From an uncultured Oscillospiraceae bacterium (GTDB lineage: Bacteria; Bacillota; Clostridia; Oscillospirales; Oscillospiraceae), in assembly GCA_900769835.1 (NCBI GenBank), contig CAAGIE010000094.1, positions 1 to 9,796 on the forward strand: a DNA stretch of 9,796 nt, in the 5' to 3' direction. How positions within the stretch are numbered: position 1 is the first letter of the stretch; each line of letters opens with the position of its first letter. Shown here piece after piece: positions 1 to 5,586 of the stretch. Under the pieces are notes generated by a model. That model saw only the letters and a list, made by a program, of their open reading frames with translations, did no database searches and was not told where the DNA came from. Position numbers and translations under genes: made by a program.

Positions 1-189
1 CAACGGGTAGTGACAGGACTTAAACCCTCATTTTCGGTCGATTTTTCCGTTAATGAGGGTTGCTTTGTATCAAATATGGTAGTTGTTCTGGTAGGTTCAA
101 AAGTGGCTATCGTTAAACAACCGAAAATCGTTAAACAGCTGATAAACACTGGGAAAATCAAATTGCAACGCTCAGCTCAAGAACAATAA
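1..189 (+). CDS. 3' end of an unidentified CDS (partial)
   Basis: This frame is open from the left edge to TAA at 187-189 and gives 62 residues, while the other two forward frames are closed early by stops. A good intrinsic terminator begins about 32 bases after the stop, which supports a real gene end. The peptide alternates hydrophobic and polar residues, contains the internal duplication IVKQPKIVKQ (from an 11-base direct repeat at 109-119 and 127-137), and ends in a basic, polar tail. I do not recognise a family. The DNA is clearly more AT-rich than the genes further right, similar to the patatin gene. A chance open frame of this length is possible, so the call rests mainly on the terminator. 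Confidence 0.35.
   Translation, partial: QRVVTGLKPSFSVDFSVNEGCFVSNMVVVLVGSKVAIVKQPKIVKQLINTGKIKLQRSAQEQ
23..61. repeat. Perfect 10-bp inverted repeat inside the partial CDS
   Basis: AACCCTCATT at 23-32 is the exact reverse complement of AATGAGGGTT at 52-61, separated by 19 bases. It is not followed by a T-tract, so it is not a terminator. It lies inside the open frame at the left edge and could be a hairpin, a protein-binding dyad or coincidence. Confidence 0.5.
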
Positions 190-220
190 ATTGTATCAAT
201 TTTTCTCATTAACTTCAGAT

Positions 221-260
221 AAAAGAAAAAGTCGTCTCAATAGAGACGGCTTTTTTCTTT
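221..260. terminator. Bidirectional intrinsic terminator
   Basis: GTCGTCTC (231-238) pairs with GAGACGGC (243-250), an 8-bp stem with one G-T pair and an AATA loop. An A-rich tract (221-230) precedes it and a T-rich tract (251-260) follows, so it can end transcription from either side. It would end the frame that stops at 189. It is also the first module of repeat unit 1. Confidence 0.85.
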
Positions 261-387
261 TATCCGGCTTACGATGTAAGCCTTGACCTATCTCCGGGTT
301 ATGAGTCCGACGGGCGTAGCTCGTTGGGTCACGAGCCCGACCGCCGCCGGTGGCGGGAGGAGGGAGGGCGCAGTGAGTGCCGCGGTC

Positions 388-424
388 GGTGTGCAACGCT
401 GCTGTTCGCAGCGAGGCGCACACC
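388..424. repeat. Long GC-rich hairpin within repeat copy 1
   Basis: GGTGTGC (388-394) pairs with GCACACC (418-424), and inside it CGCTGC (397-402) pairs with GCAGCG (408-413) around a 5-base loop. The two stems are separated by a small internal loop. No T-tract follows, so this is not a terminator. It overlaps the start of the 18-base repeated word at 423-440. Confidence 0.6.
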
Positions 425-498
425 GGGCACCGCAAACGGGAACGCACTCATTCTACGCAGATCCTAATTCGGGCAAAACACCCCCTGCCTCCGCAACC

Positions 499-540
499 AG
501 AAAAAGAACCCCCATCCATCCGGATGGGGGTTCTTTTTCT
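499..540. terminator. Perfect 19-bp bidirectional terminator hairpin
   Basis: The arm at 499-517 is an exact reverse complement of 522-540, with a 4-base ATCC loop. The core is CCCCCATCC/GGATGGGGG, and the outer part pairs an A-rich with a T-rich tract, so it can act in both directions. No coding gene clearly ends at it on either strand: to the left lies the GC-rich repeat, to the right the patatin leader. Confidence 0.85.
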
Positions 541-612
541 CCGGCTTGCAAAGCAAGCCCGCCTTGCCGGGCGTAGCTTCTGCCGGGCACCGCAAACGGG
601 GACATACGCAGA
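499..612. repeat. Intergenic repeat unit, copy 2 (short form)
   Basis: Terminator (499-540); hairpin GGCTTGC-AAA-GCAAGCC (543-559); GGGCGTAGCT (569-578); CCGGGCACCGCAAACGGG (583-600); TACGCAGA (605-612). The words match copy 1 exactly except for compensatory changes inside the small hairpin (TAC/GTA against TGC/GCA), which keep it paired. A third CCGCAAACG lies just outside at 621-629. Confidence 0.6.
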
Positions 613-712
613 ACCACGCTCCGCAAACGTCCGTCACAAAGCCCTCCGCGACCCCAAAAGACAGAGACGGAAGCGTAAACAATCTGAAATTTCGCTATCA
701 TTCGGCAAAATG

Positions 713-758
713 TTGCAAAAACCTACAATTTGTGCTAAACTACGATTTAAGATATAAA
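713..758 (+). promoter_or_regulatory. Probable promoter(s) of the patatin gene
   Basis: Two overlapping sigma-A candidates are visible. One is TTGCAA (713-718), 17 bases, TAAACT (736-741). The other is TTGTGC (730-735), 17 bases, TATAAA (753-758). Both have correct spacing and lie in an AT-rich stretch 54-100 bases before the start codon. I cannot say which is used. Confidence 0.5.
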
Positions 759-811
759 ATTAAGAAAGCGGCGAAACAAAAAACTCTGCTGCTTTTAAAA
801 GGAGCGCACAG

Positions 812-1663
812 ATGAACATAGGACTGATCTTATCCGGAGGAATGGCGAAAGGCGCATTGCAACTTGGCGCATTATATGCCTTAAGCGAATACATACCGCT
901 GGAAGAAATTAAATATGTATCTTGCGCCTCCGTAGGCACGCTCAATGGTTATGCCTATATGACCAACAAGCTTGAGCAGGCAAAGAAAATGTGGGGCGGG
1001 CTTTGCAGTGATGGCAAAAAAATGAGCTTGACCCAATTCCTCAGAAGTGAGGTTTTGCAGCAAGATATTGTCGACCTTTATGCCCCCAGCGATTCGCTGT
1101 CTTCTGAATTTTATTGCTCTTTACTGGAGTTAAGCAACCTGAACATCGTATATAAAGATTTCTCCAAGGTGGAGAAAGATAAAATACCCCTATACTTAAA
1201 AGCGTCTGTTGCGTTGCCTGTTTGCAATCGCGCGGTTCAGGTCGACGGCGCGGGATATTATGATGGCGCAACGGTGGACAATATTCCCGTTTTTCCCCTT
1301 TTGGATCGTGAGATCGATTATATCATCTGTATATATTTTGATGATATTTGCTATAAATTTGAAAGTACAGAGTTCAATAACAAAATTATTAAAATTGCCT
1401 TCCCAAACGAGATGGCGCTGATGAAATCCTTTGTGTTCCAGCAGGACAGTATTGATAATATGCTGGAAGAAGGTTATAAAACAGCGAAAAACGTTTTAGA
1501 GCAGTATTTTAGCAATGGCTATGATAATCTCGAACAGATCTATCGCAATATAGAGCTGATCAACCAAAACGCCAGAGATAGCCGTTTGCGCCTGACCAGC
1601 GACGTGATCATTACGAATTTTAATAAAATCACCCAAAGATTAACGAAAAGAAAGATTTTATAA
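812..1663 (+). CDS. Patatin-like phospholipase / acyl hydrolase
   Basis: The product, 283 aa, is a patatin-family serine hydrolase, expected to release fatty acids from lipids using a Ser-Asp dyad. The oxyanion-hole loop SGGMAKG is at residues 8-14. The nucleophile is Ser40 within CASVG, where the usual first Gly of GxSxG is Cys38. The ASVALP block is at 131-136, and the catalytic-Asp motif DGATVDNIP is at 151-159 (Asp151). There is no signal peptide or membrane segment, so it is probably cytoplasmic; the C-terminal 80 residues are helical and basic. The start is fixed by AAAAGGAG 7 bases upstream. It is convergent with the condensation-domain gene, with a terminator between them. The DNA is noticeably AT-richer than the genes from 3300 onward, which may indicate later acquisition. 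Family is secure; substrate is unknown. Confidence 0.88.
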   Translation: MNIGLILSGGMAKGALQLGALYALSEYIPLEEIKYVSCASVGTLNGYAYMTNKLEQAKKMWGGLCSDGKKMSLTQFLRSEVLQQDIVDLYAPSDSLSSEFYCSLLELSNLNIVYKDFSKVEKDKIPLYLKASVALPVCNRAVQVDGAGYYDGATVDNIPVFPLLDREIDYIICIYFDDICYKFESTEFNNKIIKIAFPNEMALMKSFVFQQDSIDNMLEEGYKTAKNVLEQYFSNGYDNLEQIYRNIELINQNARDSRLRLTSDVIITNFNKITQRLTKRKIL

Positions 1664-1670
1664 ATAAGGC

Positions 1671-1700
1671 AACCCGCACCCCCAAGGGTGCGGGTTTGTT
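1671..1700. terminator. Intrinsic terminator between convergent genes
   Basis: AACCCGCACCC (1671-1681) pairs with GGGTGCGGGTT (1686-1696), 11 perfect pairs with a CCAA loop, followed on the + strand by TTTGTTATT. It sits 8 bases after the patatin stop and just before the stop of the minus-strand gene. On the minus strand the downstream tract is weaker, but it may serve both genes. Confidence 0.85.
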
Positions 1701-1701
1701 A

Positions 1702-3060
1702 TTACAGAGAAAGCTGAATATCTGCAACCTTGATGCCGGGATCGTCCAGCACCTGCTTCAGTACGTTCAGATAGTAAGTATGGAAGTTTTGGACATCCTC
1801 TTCGCTGGTGGTCCTGGTCTGCACATCGTAAGCGATATCGAGCTCTTTGGTCGCGATGTTCAAAGCCTGGATGACATAGGCAGGGAGCGCACAATTACCG
1901 TTGGTATACAGATTGAACTCCACACCCTCGGGCATATCAATGGGCAGGAATGAGTAGGCGATCGGGTAGTAGATCAGAAGCGGGGAGGTGCGGTAGATGT
2001 TGTGCATCAAGGCCTCAAAATCTCTGTCCTTGAATTTGATGTGCTTATAAAGGCCAAGTTGCGCATGGGAGAATGCCGCCAGATTGTCCTCAAAGGAAAG
2101 CGCATAATCGATCTTGGTGTAGCAAGCGGCACTTTGCGCCTTGGTGCCTGCGCAGTGCTTTTCCTGGGCGGAATTGCGGCAGTTATAAAGACCGATGGGC
2201 ATTATGTTCTTGAGGTCTCCGTTTAATTTTGCCAGGGTGACAGAACTTGCGTAGAAAAGCAAATTCACGGGAGAGCATCGATTGTCCTGACAATAGGTCA
2301 GGACCTTTTCTACCGTATCCTTGCCGATCTTGTGTCGATAGGTCTTGGTGCTGTTGCGGACAAGGAAAATAGGCATGCTCCGATGGTGCTTTTTAAGTTG
2401 CTTCTGCCAAATGGGATTATTGGGGCCGTGAATGCCGGCATAGAACGGCTCGGGATTGTCGGTGAGCAGGTTGGTGAAGTACTCCAGGTGCTTTTCCGTC
2501 AAATTGCCGTTGGCGTTCTTTTCAATTTCCTTTTTGATGCTCTCCTCGAAACTTTCGGGAGCGGGGGGCAACGGTTCGCCCTTCTTCAGCGCGTTGTATA
2601 CGTTCATAAGATCCATGAACAAGATGTTGATACCATAAAGGTCAGCAACCAGATGACAAACCTTGAAAAAGATCATGGAACGATTGTCATAGGTGTGAAT
2701 GAAATAAGGCTCGAGGACGACCCCGTGCATATAGTCAACGGCTTTGATCCGAACCTTATCGACAAAAGCATCCTGCTGCTCTTTTGTCTCAAAGGACAAA
2801 ACAGGCACCTTCTTGATGTTCTTTGCGGAATCAGCAAAGTACTGCATCACAGCGCCCTTCTTTTTGAAGAACCGAATTCTGAGGCAGTCGTTTCGTTCAA
2901 CCAGAAGTTTGTAGGCCTGATCCATAATCTCGAAATCCACTTCCTCATCCAGGGTGATGGAGGAAAGGATGTTGATCACTCTTTTATATAAACTGTACTT
3001 GCATTGCATGTGCGCCACGTCTTGCGAAAGGCTTAAATTGTAACAAGGCTTGTCCGTCAT
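1702..3060 (-). CDS. Stand-alone NRPS-type condensation-domain protein
   Basis: The product is 452 aa, the length of one condensation (C) domain of the CoA-dependent acyltransferase fold, with no adenylation, carrier or thioesterase domain attached. The N-terminal half shows the C-domain pattern LVERNDCLRIRF (residues 53-64). The active-site motif HHxxxDG appears as CHLVADL (135-141): the second, catalytic His (136) and Asp140 are kept, while the first His is Cys and the final Gly is Leu. PIGLYNCRN (288-296) fits the conserved block of the C-terminal half. Such enzymes join a carrier-bound acyl or aminoacyl group to an amine or alcohol. The ATG is preceded by AGGAG 11 bases upstream on the minus strand (CTCCT at 3072-3076) and by a promoter at 3110-3118. 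No NRPS is adjacent; the carrier-bearing ligase at 7777-9696 is the only partner in view. Fold is likely; chemistry is unknown. Confidence 0.8.
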   Translation of the reverse strand: MTDKPCYNLSLSQDVAHMQCKYSLYKRVINILSSITLDEEVDFEIMDQAYKLLVERNDCLRIRFFKKKGAVMQYFADSAKNIKKVPVLSFETKEQQDAFVDKVRIKAVDYMHGVVLEPYFIHTYDNRSMIFFKVCHLVADLYGINILFMDLMNVYNALKKGEPLPPAPESFEESIKKEIEKNANGNLTEKHLEYFTNLLTDNPEPFYAGIHGPNNPIWQKQLKKHHRSMPIFLVRNSTKTYRHKIGKDTVEKVLTYCQDNRCSPVNLLFYASSVTLAKLNGDLKNIMPIGLYNCRNSAQEKHCAGTKAQSAACYTKIDYALSFEDNLAAFSHAQLGLYKHIKFKDRDFEALMHNIYRTSPLLIYYPIAYSFLPIDMPEGVEFNLYTNGNCALPAYVIQALNIATKELDIAYDVQTRTTSEEDVQNFHTYYLNVLKQVLDDPGIKVADIQLSL

Positions 3061-3109
3061 ATTCCGTTACACTCCTGTAAGTTAATATGTTTTTCCGTTG
3101 TGTTCGAGT

Positions 3110-3118
3110 ATTATATCA
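3110..3118 (-). promoter_or_regulatory. Extended -10 promoter for the condensation gene
   Basis: Read on the minus strand this is TGATATAAT: a perfect TATAAT (3110-3115) with the TG of an extended -10 element. The position 17 bases further upstream (TATCTT, 3133-3138) matches the -35 consensus poorly, so the extended -10 would carry recognition. It lies 50 bases before the start codon. Confidence 0.6.
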
Positions 3119-3259
3119 CACTTTTTCGACAAAAGATAGTCTTTAATAATATTATTTAAAATGATGCTTCGAGCGGGCAAATAAAAGACAGTCAGCCTTT
3201 CGAGAAACGTTGGGCATGGAAAATGTGTCGTAATTATGCAGTTGCGCATAGAATGGCAT

Positions 3260-3278
3260 GCCGAGAATAAGACTCGGC
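3260..3278 (+). promoter_or_regulatory. Leader hairpin before the DUF11 gene
   Basis: GCCGAG (3260-3265) pairs with CTCGGC (3273-3278) around a 7-base AATAAGA loop, ending 11 bases before the AGGAGG of the next gene. There is no T-tract, so it is not a terminator. It could stabilise the mRNA 5' end or influence translation. No convincing sigma-A promoter was seen in 3119-3259; the best candidate, TTGGGC at 3210-3215 with an AT-rich stretch at 3231-3237, is weak. Confidence 0.45.
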
Positions 3279-3301
3279 GATAACATTTCAGGAGGGGAAT
3301 T

Positions 3302-4156
3302 ATGGCTATTTTTTCCAACCAGGCCACGCTGACTTATAATGGCAACTCCACCAATTCCAACATCGCTTACGGCGAGATCTTGGATGTGCTGGTAGCCACC
3401 AAAACGGCAGTGGAAGGCACTTATACCCCCGGGCAGATCGTGACCTATGTGGTCACCCTGCGCAATACCGGCACCTCTGCGCTGACAGGTTTGACAGTGG
3501 CGGACGATCTGGGCGGCTACACGTTCAACGGCGCCACCGTCTACCCGCTGACCTATGAGAACGGCACCATCGCCCAGTTCACCAACGGCGTACCTCAGGC
3601 CGCCCCCGCGGTGGTGGCAGGGCCACCTCTGGTGATCTCCGGGATCACCGTGCCGGCAGGCGGTGATGTGGTGCTGGTGTACCAGGCCCGGGTAAATGAA
3701 TATGCAGATCCCGCCGTGGGCGGCACCATTGATAACACCGTCACAGTGACCGGCGACGGCTTGAGCGCACCCATCACCGCAACGGAAACCGTCGCGGCGG
3801 AAGCCCGGCCCGTGTTGACTATTTCCAAGTCCATCACGCCCTCGCAGGTGGTGGATAACGATCGGGTCACCTATACCTTTGTGATCCAGAACTCCGGCAA
3901 CGAGGCAGTGGTCGCTACGGATAACGCATCCATCACCGACACCTTCGACCCGATCCTGACGGCCTTGGCAGTCACCTTCGATGGCGCAGTCTGGACAGAG
4001 GGTGTGCAGTACAATTATGATGAGGCCACCGGCGTGTTCACCACCGTTCCCGGGCAGATCCTTGTGCCTGCGGCAACCTATACCCAGGATCCCGTGACCG
4101 GCGCGTACAGCGTTACTCCCGGTACTGCAACCCTGGTAGTCACCGGCACAATCTGA
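3302..4156 (+). CDS. DUF11 two-domain repeat protein without signal peptide
   Basis: The product is 284 aa with two tandem DUF11-type beta-sandwich domains (the conserved B. anthracis-type repeat). Domain 1 spans about residues 28-150, with VTYVVTLRNTGTSALTGLTV and the closing GGTIDNTVTVTG. Domain 2 spans about 171-284, with VTYTFVIQNSGNEAV and closing TLVVTGTI. It has no cysteine, only two lysines, and is Thr-, Val- and Ala-rich. DUF11 domains are usually parts of exported surface proteins, but here there is no N-terminal signal, no C-terminal anchor and no LPxTG motif. The start is decided by AGGAGG (3290-3295) 6 bases upstream; no alternative start would add a signal. It is a single-gene unit, ended by the terminator at 4234-4265. 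Family is confident; a spore or cell-surface structural role would be a guess. Confidence 0.82.
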   Translation: MAIFSNQATLTYNGNSTNSNIAYGEILDVLVATKTAVEGTYTPGQIVTYVVTLRNTGTSALTGLTVADDLGGYTFNGATVYPLTYENGTIAQFTNGVPQAAPAVVAGPPLVISGITVPAGGDVVLVYQARVNEYADPAVGGTIDNTVTVTGDGLSAPITATETVAAEARPVLTISKSITPSQVVDNDRVTYTFVIQNSGNEAVVATDNASITDTFDPILTALAVTFDGAVWTEGVQYNYDEATGVFTTVPGQILVPAATYTQDPVTGAYSVTPGTATLVVTGTI

Positions 4157-4172
4157 GTTAAAATGTAATTTC

Positions 4173-4191
4173 CTGCAAAAGAAATGCAGGC
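4173..4191. repeat. Small hairpin after the DUF11 gene
   Basis: CCTGCA (4173-4178) and TGCAGG (4186-4191) form a 6-bp stem with an AAAGAAA loop, 16 bases after the stop codon and 42 bases before the main terminator. Without a T-tract, it more likely protects the mRNA 3' end than terminates transcription. Confidence 0.4.
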
Positions 4192-4233
4192 GGGTGCGAT
4201 CACCTTGCTATAAATATATATTCCGCAAAATGA

Positions 4234-4265
4234 GCGCCGGAGAGCCATTCTCCGGCGCGTTTTTT
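4234..4265 (+). terminator. Strong intrinsic terminator of the DUF11 gene
   Basis: GCGCCGGAGA (4234-4243) pairs perfectly with TCTCCGGCGC (4249-4258) around a GCCAT loop, followed by six T (4260-4265). It isolates the DUF11 gene from the small-protein operon. Confidence 0.92.
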
Positions 4266-4294
4266 GGCACAAATTCCTAACGAGAACATAAAAC

Positions 4295-4398
4295 ACTTAG
4301 AAAAAACAGAATTAGTAAAAAATAATTCTAAAAAAACACTTGACAAGTTTAGAAATATAGTTTAGAATACGGGTGTAAGCAAAAATTACTTAGAAAAA
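4295..4398. promoter_or_regulatory. Cluster of TTAGAA motifs around the promoter (possible operator)
   Basis: TTAGAA occurs at 4297-4302, 4349-4354, 4362-4367 and 4390-4395, and inverted as TTCTAA at 4326-4331: five times in about 100 bases spanning the -35 and -10. The outermost copies are part of an 11-base direct repeat, ACTTAGAAAAA (4295-4305 and 4388-4398). AAAACACTT is also repeated at 4290-4298 and 4333-4341. The sequence is AT-rich, which raises chance matches, but the arrangement fits a multi-site repressor. No regulator gene is visible nearby. Confidence 0.4.
4340..4368 (+). promoter_or_regulatory. Near-consensus sigma-A promoter of the small-protein operon
   Basis: A perfect TTGACA (4340-4345), exactly 17 bases of spacer, then TAGAAT (4363-4368, five of six consensus). 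Transcription would start near 4375, leaving a leader of about 100 bases before the ATG at 4478. This is one of the two best promoters in the window, so the operon is probably well expressed unless repressed. Confidence 0.85.
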
Positions 4399-4414
4399 TG
4401 GTGGCTCGGTAATG

Positions 4415-4430
4415 GTGCCATATATGGTAC
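4415..4430 (+). promoter_or_regulatory. Palindrome in the operon leader
   Basis: GTGCCATATATGGTAC is a 16-base palindrome with one mismatched position (a G-T pair in RNA), centred on CCATATATGG. It lies between the predicted transcription start and the ribosome binding site, so it could be an operator half-pair or a leader hairpin. Confidence 0.35.
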
Positions 4431-4477
4431 ATAAGGTGTGTTATCATTTTATCATCACGGAAAAGGAGATCGATCGC

Positions 4478-5080
4478 ATGACAGTAGAGATGAGAAAAGA
4501 CCTGACTCCCCAGCAGTATATCCGTCAATTATATTCCGAGACCGAGGACGGCAAAGTTTCCATCGAGTACAACGCTTTCCTGGACGGCCCCTACACCTTG
4601 ACCTACGAGATGGACTGGACTCAGGAGGAAGCTGAGCAACTGGTGCTTCGCTACGAACACCTGGCCTATATGCTGGAACGGATCGGCAAACACAAGGCCG
4701 ATCCCCAGCGCTGCGATCAGCCGCTGGACGGGGAGGAGCAGGCGGTGTGGGACACTTACCTGGAGCCCTTTGATCCTTTCGAGGTGGAGGACGAGGAGAT
4801 CGACACCCTCTACTTTCGCAGAGAGTCCGACTCTCTGGATGAGGAGGAGAACGAACTGCTGGAGCGGCATTATGAGTGGTTTCAGCGCAACAGCCTGCAA
4901 CGCCTGCCCTTTCGCAAATGCCCGCCTGCATTCCTCATCAACAGAGCCCAACGCTATGCGGAGTGCGTAAAAATAGGCGCTCCGGAGGTCATCCTCCGGG
5001 AGGAGGGACGTTGGCTGGCAGAGGAACTGGTGCTGTACTGGCATGGCCCGGAGCGATTTGCGCATTACAAGGAGGACTGA
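4478..5080 (+). CDS. Hypothetical acidic protein, first gene of small-protein operon
   Basis: The product is 200 aa; I do not recognise it. It is rich in Glu and Asp, with an acidic middle (FEVEDEEIDT at 101-110, DEEENELLE at 121-129), many aromatic residues (Trp47, 91, 134, 179 and 188) and mostly amphipathic helix in its second half. There is no signal peptide or membrane segment, so it is probably cytoplasmic. The frame opens at 4412, but I place the start at 4478 because AAAAGGAG (4461-4468) sits 9 bases before it and the upstream ATG has no binding site. The next gene starts 2 bases after its stop, so the two are probably translationally coupled. Composition matches the neighbours. Confidence 0.75.
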   Translation: MTVEMRKDLTPQQYIRQLYSETEDGKVSIEYNAFLDGPYTLTYEMDWTQEEAEQLVLRYEHLAYMLERIGKHKADPQRCDQPLDGEEQAVWDTYLEPFDPFEVEDEEIDTLYFRRESDSLDEEENELLERHYEWFQRNSLQRLPFRKCPPAFLINRAQRYAECVKIGAPEVILREEGRWLAEELVLYWHGPERFAHYKED

Positions 5081-5082
5081 AT

Positions 5083-5376
5083 ATGGAACTGAAGGAATTC
5101 ATTAACAAAGTGGTGGTAAATACTACCACGAACCGCCGCTTTCTCCTGCAGGAGATCACCGAGCCGGAGATCAAGGTGATGACCGTGGAGCCTGACGAAA
5201 GAGGGATCTACACCTGGTACGCGTACCGAACCATCAACGGCGACCCCTTTGCAACGGGTCGGCTGGTGTTTGAGGATCCGGCTCTGGCAGAGCCTTTCCG
5301 CGAGGCCTACGATGCCTATTGTAAGACCGAGGATGCCTACTGGGAGTCCTTCGACTATTGGATGCGTAGAGATTAA
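5083..5376 (+). CDS. Hypothetical 97-aa protein, second gene of operon
   Basis: The product is 97 aa and unrecognised. It begins MELKEFINKVVVNTTTNRRF, has a predicted strand-rich centre (IKVMTVEPDE, IYTWYAYRTINGDPF at about 30-55) and an aromatic, acidic C-terminal helix ending YWMRRD. The open frame extends back into the preceding gene, but AAGGAGG at 5069-5075, inside the end of that gene, fixes the ATG at 5083 with 7-base spacing. The 2-base gap to the upstream stop points to co-translation. There is no export signal. The repeated pattern of small soluble proteins here suggests a joint complex or a tail of accessory genes, but the sequence gives no function. Confidence 0.75.
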   Translation: MELKEFINKVVVNTTTNRRFLLQEITEPEIKVMTVEPDERGIYTWYAYRTINGDPFATGRLVFEDPALAEPFREAYDAYCKTEDAYWESFDYWMRRD

Positions 5377-5398
5377 AAAATAAAGGAGATCGAACATT

Positions 5399-5572
5399 AT
5401 GACACACACCTGGAAAGTAGTTTATTATTTGCCCGCCAACCAGTGGTCCGGCGGCGTCAACCGTGGCGTAGCCTTCGTGGAGGCGGCCACCCAGAGCGAA
5501 GCGTCCTTTGCATTCAAGCAGTTGTATGCAGGACAGTTTTCCACCATTGAACGAATTGAAAAATTTTGCTAA
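5399..5572 (+). CDS. Small protein (57 aa), tandem paralogue A
   Basis: A short gene encoding 57 aa. It starts MTHTWKVVYYLP and contains RGVAFVEAATQSEA, predicted as strand-strand-helix-strand. AAAGGAG (5382-5388) lies 10 bases before the ATG; this site and the one before the first operon gene share the 12 bases AAAGGAGATCGA. It is clearly homologous to the next gene: TWK(V/I)VY, LPxN, a GG turn, RGVAFVEA, FxxxYxG and a final I-x-K align along the whole length. The stop overlaps the ribosome binding site of the next gene. I do not recognise the family; the length, conservation and spacing make it a real gene. Confidence 0.8.
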   Translation: MTHTWKVVYYLPANQWSGGVNRGVAFVEAATQSEASFAFKQLYAGQFSTIERIEKFC

Positions 5573-5586
5573 AAGGAGAGAATGAT

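Larger units (their letters stand above)
221..461. repeat. Intergenic repeat unit, copy 1 (long form)
   Basis: Modules in order: intrinsic terminator (221-260); hairpin GGCTTAC-GAT-GTAAGCC (266-282); GGGCGTAGCT (312-321); an 18-base word CCGGGCACCGCAAACGGG (423-440); TACGCAGA (454-461). The same modules recur in the same order at 499-612. This copy carries about 100 extra bases between the third and fourth modules, holding hairpins at 319-336 (GCTCGT/ACGAGC) and 388-424. I do not recognise the family. Confidence 0.6.
190..811. other. Gene-free intergenic region with two structured repeat units
   Basis: About 620 bases lie between the left-edge frame and the patatin gene. Open frames here (up to about 126 codons) run through terminators and hairpins and lack ribosome binding sites, so I read none as genes. 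The DNA from about 300 to 660 is strongly GC-rich and full of palindromes; the last 130 bases turn AT-rich and hold the promoter and ribosome binding site of the patatin gene. No tRNA, riboswitch or CRISPR array could be made out. Two terminators without an obvious gene between them suggest an untranslated transcript or a mobile intergenic repeat. Confidence 0.6.

Noticed and set aside
311..345. tRNA-like 5' half (GGGCGTAGCTCGTTGGG...GAGC)
   Set aside because: It imitates an acceptor start and D-arm, but there is no anticodon arm or T-loop (TTCRA) downstream, and the same GGGCGTAGCT recurs in repeat copy 2 without any tRNA.
283..815. Overlapping open frames of 70-126 codons in the intergenic region on both strands
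   Set aside because: They run through terminators and hairpins, lack ribosome binding sites and exist mainly because the DNA is GC-rich and palindromic.
2332..2991. Plus-strand 219-codon frame opposite the condensation gene
   Set aside because: It lies wholly within the longer minus-strand gene, which has recognisable motifs and a promoter; this frame has none.
3082..3327. Minus-strand 81-codon frame in the divergent intergenic region
   Set aside because: It overlaps the promoter of the condensation gene and the start of the DUF11 gene, and shows no family features.
4412..4477. Upstream ATG extension of the first small-operon gene
   Set aside because: There is no ribosome binding site before 4412, while AAAAGGAG sits at the correct distance from 4478; the extension overlaps a leader palindrome.
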